From NCBI GenBank assembly GCA_002711145.1, contig PAHS01000057.1, positions 1-5,499 of the forward strand: a DNA stretch of 5,499 nt. Reading direction: 5' to 3'. The notes beneath the pieces are model-generated. The model was not told the DNA's origin and did not search any database. It saw only the letters and a list, made by a program, of their open reading frames with translations. A program made the translations under genes and the position numbers. This stretch comes from Marinovum sp. GTDB taxonomy: Bacteria > Pseudomonadota > Alphaproteobacteria > Rhodobacterales > Rhodobacteraceae. Each line of letters starts with the position of its first letter. The stretch's first letter is position 1. Positions 1 through 5,499 of the stretch are shown here, piece by piece.

Positions 1-1160
1 AATTTTCCGATAAGACTGTCATAGTATGGTGGTACGGAGTAGCCAGTATAAAGAGCGCTGTCCATTCTCACTCCGAGCCCACCGGGTGCGTGATAAGCTG
101 TTATTTTGCCAGGGCTAGGGTCGAAATTGGGTAGTTTTTCTGCATTAATTCGGACTTCTATAGAATGCCCATTTATTTTTAGCTGATCCTGGACAAAAGA
201 CAGAGGCTGCCCTGATGCAACACGAATTTGTTCACGTACCAAATCCACACCGAATATAGCTTCTGTGATAGGATGTTCGACTTGCAGTCTTGTGTTCATT
301 TCAATGAAGTAGAATTCCCCATTTTCGTATAAAAACTCTATAGTTCCAGCACCAATGTAATCAATCTTAGCAACAGCATCTGCACATGTTTGACCAATTA
401 TTTCGCGTTCTTTATTTGTAATACACGGGCCAGGTGCCTCTTCTAGCACTTTTTGATGGCGTCGCTGAAGAGAGCAATCTCGTTCGCCTAAGTGCACAGC
501 TCCACCTTTGCCATCACCAAATATCTGTATCTCTATATGTCTGGGAGTGGTCAAATATTTTTCAATATAAACCTCGTCATTTCCAAACGCTGCCTTACCT
601 TCAGCTCTGGCAGTTGAAAAAGCACTTTCTAGTTCCTTAGCAGTTTGTGCAACCTTCATTCCTCGACCACCACCGCCTGCGGTCGCCTTTATAATTATTG
701 GATATCCAATATCAGACGCTATTTTACGAGCTTCATCTAAGTTTTCTACACCCCCTTTAGATCCGGGAACGCAAGGCACTCCGAGAGCTTTCATGGTGTC
801 TTTAGCTGTAATTTTGTCACCCATCACTCTAATATGCTCTGCAGTGGGCCCAATGAATTTTAGTCCATGGTCCTCTATCGCTTGTACAAAACTAGCATTT
901 TCTGAAAGAAATCCATAACCTGGATGTATCGCTTGTGCTCCTGATATTTCACAAGCTGCGAGTATAGCTGGCATAGACAGATAAGAAGCAAGACCTGAAG
1001 GAGGGCCAATACACACGCTTTCATCAGCCATGCGAACGTGCATTGCATCGCTGTCTGCAGTGGAATGTACAGCAACTGTTTGGATACCCATTTCCTTACA
1101 AGCGCGAATTACCCTAAGTGCTATTTCGCCACGGTTTGCAATAAGGATCTTATCAAACAT
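1..1160 (-). CDS. accC: Acetyl-CoA carboxylase, biotin carboxylase subunit (3' end beyond window)
   Basis: This gene encodes biotin carboxylase, the cytosolic enzyme that uses ATP and bicarbonate to carboxylate the biotin carried on AccB, the first half-reaction of malonyl-CoA synthesis. The frame is open from an ATG at 1158-1160 to the left edge and gives 386 residues; E. coli AccC has 449, so about 60 C-terminal residues are missing. The N-terminus [20 protein letters not shown] is the family's biotin-carboxylase domain start. [10 protein letters not shown] lies at 79-88 and MGDK ends at K116. The glycine-rich ATP-grasp loop [11 protein letters not shown] is at 158-168. [12 protein letters not shown] ends at K237. 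[11 protein letters not shown] starts at E287, with N289 and R291 matching the catalytic E. coli E288, N290 and R292. R337 matches E. coli R338. The reading ends in [10 protein letters not shown]. No frameshift or missing catalytic residue is seen. The ribosome binding site is weak (AAGAG, overlapping the accB stop), which suggests coupling to accB. A fused propionyl- or methylcrotonyl-CoA carboxylase alpha subunit cannot be excluded from this fragment, but the separate accB next door argues against it. Confidence 0.96.
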   Translation of the reverse strand, partial: MFDKILIANRGEIALRVIRACKEMGIQTVAVHSTADSDAMHVRMADESVCIGPPSGLASYLSMPAILAACEISGAQAIHPGYGFLSENASFVQAIEDHGLKFIGPTAEHIRVMGDKITAKDTMKALGVPCVPGSKGGVENLDEARKIASDIGYPIIIKATAGGGGRGMKVAQTAKELESAFSTARAEGKAAFGNDEVYIEKYLTTPRHIEIQIFGDGKGGAVHLGERDCSLQRRHQKVLEEAPGPCITNKEREIIGQTCADAVAKIDYIGAGTIEFLYENGEFYFIEMNTRLQVEHPITEAIFGVDLVREQIRVASGQPLSFVQDQLKINGHSIEVRINAEKLPNFDPSPGKITAYHAPGGLGVRMDSALYTGYSVPPYYDSLIGK

Positions 1161-1169
1161 TCAATACTC

Positions 1170-1667
1170 TTATTCAACAACGACCAAGGGGGATCCAAAT
1201 TCAACTGCAGCGCCGTCTTCAACAAAAATACGCTTAACAACCCCTGACTTTGGTGAAGGAATTTGGTTCATTGTTTTCATAGCTTCTACGATGAGAAGTG
1301 TTTCCCCTTCAGAAACTGTGCTTCCAACAGAAATAAACGGTGTAGCTCCAGGCTCTGCCTGCATGTAAACTGTACCCACCATTGGTGACGTTACTGCGCC
1401 CGGGTGCGAAACAGGATCATTAGTATTTTGATCAGCAGCTGACCCTTCTTGCTGCGGATAACTAACAGTAGGACTAGGATTTATACCCATCTGCTGTGCA
1501 GCGGCATATGTGACTGGTGTCGGTCCTACTTTGCTAACGCGTACATTAATTTTGTCCGTTTCTCCATATTCTCTACTTACTTCTAGTTCGGTAAGTTCAT
1601 TTTGGTTGAGAAGCTCAGCTAGCGATTGAATAAATTCTACGTCTTGATCTCGATTTTTCTTAGTCAT
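1170..1667 (-). CDS. accB: Acetyl-CoA carboxylase biotin carboxyl carrier protein
   Basis: The product is a 165-residue biotin carboxyl carrier protein, close to the 156 of E. coli AccB. It carries biotin between the biotin carboxylase (AccC) and the carboxyltransferase (AccA/AccD). Residues 1-45 form the N-terminal helix and strand region ([16 protein letters not shown]). Residues 47-90 are a flexible Pro/Ala/Gln/Ser-rich linker. Residues 91-165 form the biotinyl domain, starting SPMVGTVY and ending PLVVVE. The biotinylation motif EAMKTMN puts the modified lysine at K131; Thr replaces the Met that follows it in E. coli. The insertion QAEPGATPF (about 103-111) matches the 'thumb' typical of acetyl-CoA carboxylase carriers and supports AccB over a generic biotinyl protein. 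The start at 1665-1667 gives the full N-terminal domain, but the ribosome binding site before it is poor (only GGGA about 4 bases upstream). The gene ends in TAA 9 bases before accC, so the two are co-transcribed. Confidence 0.97.
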   Translation of the reverse strand: MTKKNRDQDVEFIQSLAELLNQNELTELEVSREYGETDKINVRVSKVGPTPVTYAAAQQMGINPSPTVSYPQQEGSAADQNTNDPVSHPGAVTSPMVGTVYMQAEPGATPFISVGSTVSEGETLLIVEAMKTMNQIPSPKSGVVKRIFVEDGAAVEFGSPLVVVE

Positions 1668-1731
1668 GTTATTCCCATACGCATTATGCCTTATTTCTAG
1701 ATACTATACTTAAATCTAAGAATGATCAAAG
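1668..1731 (-). promoter_or_regulatory. Leader and candidate promoter of accBC
   Basis: This stretch lies between the acs-distal hairpin and the accB start, and should hold the accBC promoter if the hairpin terminates the acs transcript. On the minus strand a loose sigma-70-like pair can be drawn: TTGATC at 1729-1724, then TATAGT at 1708-1703 (15-base spacer) or TAGTAT at 1706-1701 (17-base spacer). The -35 matches consensus at 4 of 6 bases, and the -10 at 5 of 6 or 4 of 6. The region is very AT-rich, so chance matches are expected. No operator-like repeat is seen in it. Confidence 0.3.
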
Positions 1732-1767
1732 AAAAGGGGCAGACGATAATCAGCGTGTGCCACTTTT
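1732..1767 (-). terminator. Hairpin with T-tracts, probable intrinsic terminator of acs
   Basis: The arms at 1732-1745 and 1754-1767 pair over 14 positions with two mismatches, around an 8-base loop (ATAATCAG on the plus strand). The core contains a GGCA/TGCC block, and the outer part is A/T pairs. Read on the minus strand the stem ends in CCCC followed by TTTTCTTT. Read on the plus strand it ends in seven T, so it could stop transcription in either direction. It begins about 68 bases after the acs stop codon and 64 bases before accB, where the end of an upstream operon would be expected. The interrupted T-tract on the minus side makes it a moderate rather than a textbook terminator. Confidence 0.6.
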
Positions 1768-1775
1768 TTTATGCA

Positions 1776-1792
1776 AGGAAAAGAATTTTCCT
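1776..1792. repeat. Perfect 7-bp inverted repeat with 3-base loop
   Basis: AGGAAAA at 1776-1782 and TTTTCCT at 1786-1792 are exact inverted copies around GAA. The element sits 44 bases after the acs stop, just upstream (in transcription order) of the larger terminator-like hairpin. With only two G-C pairs it is a weak RNA hairpin. It may add to the 3' end structure of the acs mRNA or be chance in an AT-rich gap. Confidence 0.4.
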
Positions 1793-1835
1793 AAAGCTTA
1801 GTAATATTTAACTCAAAATGACATTGCTTTGCGCT

Positions 1836-3779
1836 TTATTCTCTATTCATTCGGTTTTCTATAAGGTCATCAACGACAGCTGGCTCTGCTAAAGTTGAAG
1901 TATCGCCTAAGCTATTAAAATCGTCCTCAGCAATTTTTCGTAGAATGCGGCGCATTATTTTTCCTGACCGCGTTTTAGGTAGACCAGGTGCCCACTGCAC
2001 TAAATCTGGCGCGGCTATTGGACCAATTTCTTTTCGCACCCAGCTACGAAGCTCTTTTCGTAGCTCTTCGGTTGGTTTTTCCCCTGACATGAGAGTTACA
2101 TAGCAATATATTCCCTGTCCTTTTATGTCATGAGGATATCCAACAACTGCGGCTTCGGAAACTTTTTCGTGTGCTACTAGTGCACTCTCTACCTCCGCAG
2201 TCCCCATGCGATGCCCTGATACATTTATAACATCATCAACCCGGCCGGTTATCCAATAGTAACCATCTGCGTCCCGACGGCATCCATCACCTGTAAAGTA
2301 ATAACCTTTATAATCGGAGAAATACGTTTTGATAAAACGTTCATGGTCGCCGTATACTGTTCTCATTTGGCCTGGCCAACTATCTTTTATACACAATACT
2401 CCCTCGCATTCTGTTTCAATTAATTCTTGACCAGTTTGCGGATCCAAGATGGCTGGTTGTATTGAGAAGAATGGTAACGTTGCGGATCCCGGTTTTGTTG
2501 CAATTGCACCGGGTATTGGGGTGAGTAAATGACCACCTGTTTCGGTTTGCCACCATGTATCAACTATTGGACAATTTCCTTTACCGACTACCTCATTGTA
2601 CCAGTTCCAAGCTTCAGGGTTAATTGGCTCACCGACTGTTCCAAGTACTTTTAGTGATGATAAATCACATTTTTCTACAAATTGTGATCCCTGGCCCATT
2701 AGGGCTCGAATTGCTGTCGGCGCTGTATAAAACTGATTGACTTTGTGTTTGTCACATACTTGCCAGAACCGGGAAGCATCTGGATATGTCGGAACTCCCT
2801 CAAACATGAGTGTTGTTGCGCCATTGGCAAGAGGCCCATAAACGATGTAGCTATGGCCTGTCACCCAGCCAACGTCAGCTGTGCACCAATAGATGTCGCC
2901 ATCATGATAATCAAAGACATATTCGTGCGTGATGGAAGCCCAAACAAGGTAACCACCTGATGTATGTAGAACTCCTTTTGGTGTTCCAGTAGATCCAGAT
3001 GTATAGAGAATAAATAAAGGATCTTCAGCATTCATCGGCTCTGGCTCACAATCCTCTGATGCTTCTGCCATTAAAGCACTATAGCTAAAGTCACGCGCAT
3101 CGTGCATTGGAACTTGAGCATTAGTTCGCTCCACGACTAAAGTTTTTATATCGCCACAAATACCTAATGCTTTATCGACATTTGTCTTAAGAGGGGTTGC
3201 GCGGCCTCCTCTTGGGGCCTCATCAGCAGTAACTAAAAGAGATGCGCCGCAATCCTTTATACGAGATGCCAGCGCTTCTGGCGAAAACCCTGCAAAGACA
3301 ATTGAATGAACCGCTCCGATACGTGCACACGCAAGCATTGCGTATGCTGCTTCTGGAACCATCGGTAGATATAGAACTACTCTATCGCCTTTTTTCACGC
3401 CCAGTTTCTTATAGACATTGGATAGTTTGCAAACTTGCTTATGAAGTTCGGAATAAGTTATGTGTTTACTAATATCTGGGTCGTCACTTTCCCAGATTAT
3501 TGCAGTCTGGCTTCCCCTAGAGTGGAGGTGACGATCCATACAATTTGCAGATACATTTAATTGACCATCTTCAAACCACTTTATAGATACATCTGGATGA
3601 GAATAACTCACGTTCTTAACTTTTGAATAAGGGGTCATCCAGTCTATACGCTTACCGTGCTCCATCCAGAATTCTTCTGGATTATCAGTAGATGCTGAAT
3701 ACATTTGATCGTAATCAGCTTTTCTTAGTTTAGCTTTTGCTACAAACTGAGCACTTGGCGGGTAAATTTGTTCGGACAT
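1836..3779 (-). CDS. acs: Acetyl-CoA synthetase, AMP-forming (acetate--CoA ligase)
   Basis: The 647-residue product is a cytosolic enzyme that joins acetate and CoA at the cost of ATP to AMP, through an acetyl-adenylate; bacterial Acs is usually about 650 residues, so it is complete. The N-terminal Acs-specific cap ([13 protein letters not shown], then [13 protein letters not shown] at 35-47) is present. The nucleotide-binding loop [12 protein letters not shown] is at 259-270. [16 protein letters not shown] is at 302-317. [10 protein letters not shown] is at 407-416; its Trp pair includes the residue that limits the acyl pocket to acetate in Salmonella Acs. The domain hinge lies in [14 protein letters not shown] (511-524). 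[11 protein letters not shown] (601-611) carries K607, the equivalent of Salmonella K609, whose reversible acetylation switches the enzyme off. The ATG at 3777-3779 has a good ribosome binding site (AGGAAG at 3790-3785). The gene follows livF by 72 bases without an obvious terminator, so read-through from the transporter genes is plausible. A propionyl-CoA synthetase is less likely given the motif set. Confidence 0.97.
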   Translation of the reverse strand: MSEQIYPPSAQFVAKAKLRKADYDQMYSASTDNPEEFWMEHGKRIDWMTPYSKVKNVSYSHPDVSIKWFEDGQLNVSANCMDRHLHSRGSQTAIIWESDDPDISKHITYSELHKQVCKLSNVYKKLGVKKGDRVVLYLPMVPEAAYAMLACARIGAVHSIVFAGFSPEALASRIKDCGASLLVTADEAPRGGRATPLKTNVDKALGICGDIKTLVVERTNAQVPMHDARDFSYSALMAEASEDCEPEPMNAEDPLFILYTSGSTGTPKGVLHTSGGYLVWASITHEYVFDYHDGDIYWCTADVGWVTGHSYIVYGPLANGATTLMFEGVPTYPDASRFWQVCDKHKVNQFYTAPTAIRALMGQGSQFVEKCDLSSLKVLGTVGEPINPEAWNWYNEVVGKGNCPIVDTWWQTETGGHLLTPIPGAIATKPGSATLPFFSIQPAILDPQTGQELIETECEGVLCIKDSWPGQMRTVYGDHERFIKTYFSDYKGYYFTGDGCRRDADGYYWITGRVDDVINVSGHRMGTAEVESALVAHEKVSEAAVVGYPHDIKGQGIYCYVTLMSGEKPTEELRKELRSWVRKEIGPIAAPDLVQWAPGLPKTRSGKIMRRILRKIAEDDFNSLGDTSTLAEPAVVDDLIENRMNRE

Positions 3780-3810
3780 GAAAGCTTCCTGTTAGCATTT
3801 GCGTTGTGCT

Positions 3811-3839
3811 TTTATAAAAATTATCACTAGATTTTTCCA
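3811..3839 (-). promoter_or_regulatory. Candidate promoter for acs in the livF-acs gap
   Basis: The 72-base gap between the livF stop and the acs start is AT-rich. On the minus strand TGGAAA (3839-3834) and TATAAA (3816-3811) are spaced by 17 bases, matching the sigma-70 -35 at 4 of 6 and the -10 at 5 of 6. A GATAAT lies at 3825-3820 but has no -35 match at a suitable distance. This could let acs be expressed apart from the transporter. AT-rich gaps give such matches by chance, so support is weak. Confidence 0.25.
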
Positions 3840-3851
3840 GAACAATCTACA

Positions 3852-4589
3852 CTAAATTGCTAAATACTCAGCTCTCAATTCTGAGTTATCCAAGACTTCC
3901 TTTGCTGTCCCATTAAATACGACACCGCCAGTATCTAAAATTACCGATCTATCGGCCAATTCCAAGGCTCTTACCGCATTTTGCTCCACGATGACTGTCG
4001 TAATTCCTTGTTCTTTAATCACGTTCAAGGTTTTTTCAATTTCATCGACAATAACGGGAGCGAGACCCTCATATGGCTCGTCAAGAAGTAAAACTTTTAT
4101 ATCTCGCGCAAGGGCACGACCTATAGAGAGCATCTGCTGTTCTCCTCCAGATAAAGTTATTCCTTCCTGCTTTCTACGTTCACCTAATCTCGGGAAAAGA
4201 TCGTAAATTCGCTCTATGCCCCAGCCAATTGGTTCAGCTATTTGCGCCAACTGAATATTTTCTTCTACAGTTAATCCAGGAATTATCCGCCTATCTTCTG
4301 GAACCAACGCAATACCATTATTCGCAGCTTCGTAGCTTTTCATCGAATGTAAATTCTTATGATCTAGCCAAATTTCCCCCTTGATTAATTCAGGGTTATC
4401 TAACCTAGCAATAGTTCTTAAAGTAGAGGTTTTACCAGCACCATTTCTACCTAGAAGTGCTAATATCTCTCCCTCATGGACATTAAAGCTTACTCCTTGA
4501 ACTATGTAGCTTTCGCCGTAGTAAGAGTGGATGTCATGAACGGATAAATAGGCTGGTGCGTGGGTTTCTAATGCCAGGTTTCCACTCAT
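3852..4589 (-). CDS. livF: ABC importer ATP-binding protein, LivF type
   Basis: This is one of the two ATPases of a branched-chain amino acid/amide-type (HAAT family) importer. It acts at the inner face of the membrane with the LivG-type ATPase and the LivH/LivM permeases. The 245-residue length fits LivF, counted from the ATG at 4587-4589. Walker A GRNGAGKT is at 47-54, ALVPEDRRIIPGLTVEENI at 94-112, the signature LSGGEQQ at 146-152, Walker B VLLLDEP at 166-172, and EGLAP at 174-178. The H-loop position reads VEQN with Q203 instead of His, a trait shared with E. coli LivF. A longer frame starts at a TTG at 4617-4619, but it lacks a ribosome binding site and overlaps livG. The ATG chosen has AAGGAG six bases upstream, fused to the livG stop codon. 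The substrate is not determined by the sequence. A urea-type UrtE is less likely, since its usual T-E-G-I-Q-P stretch is not present. Confidence 0.9.
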   Translation of the reverse strand: MSGNLALETHAPAYLSVHDIHSYYGESYIVQGVSFNVHEGEILALLGRNGAGKTSTLRTIARLDNPELIKGEIWLDHKNLHSMKSYEAANNGIALVPEDRRIIPGLTVEENIQLAQIAEPIGWGIERIYDLFPRLGERRKQEGITLSGGEQQMLSIGRALARDIKVLLLDEPYEGLAPVIVDEIEKTLNVIKEQGITTVIVEQNAVRALELADRSVILDTGGVVFNGTAKEVLDNSELRAEYLAI

Positions 4590-4595
4590 TTTTTT

Positions 4596-4602
4596 CTCCT
4601 TA
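4596..4602 (-). promoter_or_regulatory. Stop-overlapping ribosome binding site that sets the livF start
   Basis: On the minus strand TAAGGAG combines the livG stop (TAA, 4602-4600) with a Shine-Dalgarno AAGGAG (4601-4596), followed by six A and the livF ATG. The strength and spacing make 4589 the start rather than the TTG 30 bases upstream, and the overlap implies translational coupling. Confidence 0.85.
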
Positions 4603-5358
4603 ATGTGCCGTTTCGCCAAGATAAGCTTCTTTGACTTTAGGGTGTCCCTTTATTTTTTCAGGGGTATCTTCAACTAAAGGTGTGCCTTGTGCTAATACAG
4701 TTATCCTATCTGCGAGAGAGAAAACCACATGCATATCGTGTTCAATAATTGCGATTGTTATATCTCGCTCACTTCCAATCTGTTTGAGAAGCTCTATCGT
4801 ATTATTTGTGTCTGCTCTCGCCATCCCCGCAGTCGGTTCATCTAGCAACAATAGTCTTGGTTCTTGACTTAGGCACATGCCAATTTCCAATCGCCTTTTG
4901 TCTCCTCGGGACATTGATGAAGCTTGCATTTCCATTTTGTTTATCATGTTCATTTCTTCCAAAATATGCTCTGCAGAGCTAACAATATCTTTGTGTTTCA
5001 TAAAGTCCGACATGGCGTCTAGCGCAAAAGCTCCGTCCCTCTTGGCGAAGATTGGGATCATCATATTCTCCATAACCGTTAAGTCAGAAAATATTTCTGG
5101 TGTTTGAAACACCCTCGAAATGCCCATTTGGTTAATTTCGAATGGCGATCTACCTAAAACTGGCTTTTGATCAAAATTAACACTGCCGGTATCAGGTGTT
5201 AGTTTGCCAACCAAGCAATTTAACAGAGTAGATTTTCCAGCGCCGTTTGGGCCAATAATAGCGTGAATCGTATTCTCTTTGACACTCAGATTTACATCTT
5301 TCAAAGCTTGCAGTCCGCCAAAGCGTATACCTACGTTTTCTACTTCAAGGATACCCAT
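4600..5358 (-). CDS. livG: ABC importer ATP-binding protein, LivG type
   Basis: The 252-residue product is the second ATPase of the same importer; LivG proteins are about 250-255 residues. Walker A GPNGAGKST is at 36-44 and the Q-loop glutamine is Q85 in SRVFQTPEIF. The signature position reads MSRGDKRRLEIG (149-160) rather than LSGGQ; E. coli LivG has a similarly altered signature ahead of R-R-L-E-I. Walker B LLLLDEP is at 169-175 with the catalytic E174. The H-loop is IIEHDM with H207. The stretch between the Q-loop and the signature (about 100-148) carries the LivG-type insertion. The C-terminal EKIKGHPKVKEAYLGE is also typical of LivG. The ATG at 5356-5358 has AAGGAG at 5372-5367, eight bases upstream, overlapping the stop codon of the preceding permease gene. 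The gene ends in the TAA at 4602-4600, which doubles as part of the livF ribosome binding site. Cargo is unknown without the binding protein. Confidence 0.92.
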   Translation of the reverse strand: MGILEVENVGIRFGGLQALKDVNLSVKENTIHAIIGPNGAGKSTLLNCLVGKLTPDTGSVNFDQKPVLGRSPFEINQMGISRVFQTPEIFSDLTVMENMMIPIFAKRDGAFALDAMSDFMKHKDIVSSAEHILEEMNMINKMEMQASSMSRGDKRRLEIGMCLSQEPRLLLLDEPTAGMARADTNNTIELLKQIGSERDITIAIIEHDMHVVFSLADRITVLAQGTPLVEDTPEKIKGHPKVKEAYLGETAH

Positions 5359-5370
5359 GTTTTGTTCTCC

Positions 5371-5499
5371 TTACTCAGCGGGAGTAGTTTTTGTTTTATC
5401 ATTTTTAACAGAATTTTTACCGCTAAATATTTTTGACATCCTCTGCCCTAGCTCAACAAGGCCTCCCGGTAAGAAAATGATGACCCCCATAAATATTAG
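5371..5499 (-). CDS. livM: ABC importer permease, LivM type (C-terminal 42 residues only)
   Basis: The frame enters from the right edge and stops at TAA 5373-5371, giving 42 residues. It begins LIFMGVIIFLPGGLVELGQR. A hydrophobic helix end followed by F-L-P-G-G-L is the usual close of LivM-type permeases of branched-chain amino acid importers. The rest is a short polar, Lys-rich cytoplasmic tail (about residues 22-42). Its stop overlaps the livG ribosome binding site, the usual LivM-LivG order. The transmembrane core lies outside the window, so the assignment rests on the tail and on gene order. Confidence 0.75.
   Translation of the reverse strand, partial: LIFMGVIIFLPGGLVELGQRMSKIFSGKNSVKNDKTKTTPAE

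Noticed and set aside
875..1075. Minus-strand open frame of 66 codons inside accC
   Set aside because: It overlaps the accC frame, which is well supported by family motifs on both sides; the alternative product resembles nothing known.
1..1160. accC as the alpha subunit of propionyl- or methylcrotonyl-CoA carboxylase
   Set aside because: Those proteins usually carry a fused biotin domain; here a separate AccB gene with the thumb insertion lies 9 bases upstream. The missing C-terminus leaves a small doubt.
2040..2075. Short near-repeat in acs (two copies of a CTCTTTTCGTAG-like string)
   Set aside because: It encodes the normal [12 protein letters not shown] helix of Acs; the similarity comes from repeated Leu-Arg/Lys-Glu codons.
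3866..3886. Inverted repeat ACTCAG/CTGAGT near the 3' end of livF as a possible terminator
   Set aside because: It lies within the coding sequence, has a 9-base loop and no T-tract after it on the minus strand.
434..5107. Several plus-strand open frames of 68-112 codons (for example at 434-640, 1030-1368, 2745-2960, 3242-3472, 4631-4867)
   Set aside because: All lie antisense to clearly real genes, have no recognisable protein features and no supporting ribosome binding sites; they are shadows of the coding frames.
3852..5358. Reading the ATPase pair as a urea transporter (UrtD/UrtE)
   Set aside because: The LivF-type partner lacks the T-E-G-I-Q-P stretch I associate with UrtE, and no urease or urt gene is in the window; the general LivG/LivF call is safer.

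Overview
The window reads as an ordinary chromosomal metabolic region of a bacterium, with every gene on the minus strand. Transcription runs from high to low coordinates in the order livM (3' end only), livG, livF, acs, a hairpin gap, accB, accC (3' end missing). The base composition is AT-leaning (about 40% GC by eye). The style of the acetyl-CoA synthetase N-terminus, the LivG-type ATPase with an S-R-G-D-K-R signature, and the E-A-M-K-T-M-N biotin site all recall alphaproteobacterial homologues, possibly a marine lineage. That assignment is inferred from remembered family resemblance, not from a search.

Region by region. Positions 5371-5499 hold the last 42 residues of a LivM-type permease. 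Positions 4600-5358 and 3852-4589 encode the two ATPases (LivG-type and LivF-type) of a hydrophobic amino acid/amide-type ABC importer. Each ATPase has its ribosome binding site fused to the stop codon of the gene before it (TAAGGAG), so the three genes are almost surely one translationally coupled transcript. A 72-base gap then leads to acs (1836-3779), a full-length AMP-forming acetyl-CoA synthetase with its own good ribosome binding site. The 168-base gap at 1668-1835 holds a good candidate terminator for acs and a possible promoter for the next unit. accB (1170-1667) and accC (1-1160, open at the left edge) encode the biotin carrier and the biotin carboxylase of acetyl-CoA carboxylase, separated by 9 bases.

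How the genes work together. Acs makes acetyl-CoA from acetate, and AccB/AccC carry out the first half-reaction that turns acetyl-CoA into malonyl-CoA for fatty acid synthesis; the carboxyltransferase subunits AccA and AccD are not here. The transporter may import a branched-chain amino acid or another small amide or carboxylate; nothing in the window fixes the substrate, because the periplasmic binding protein lies outside it.

I see no mobile element, CRISPR array, tRNA, rRNA or phage gene, and no convincing new system. The most thought-provoking points are the transporter-acs linkage, the way the degenerate ATPase motifs of LivG and LivF fall into the same composite ATP site, and the accBC pair standing downstream of acs rather than a partner such as aroQ.
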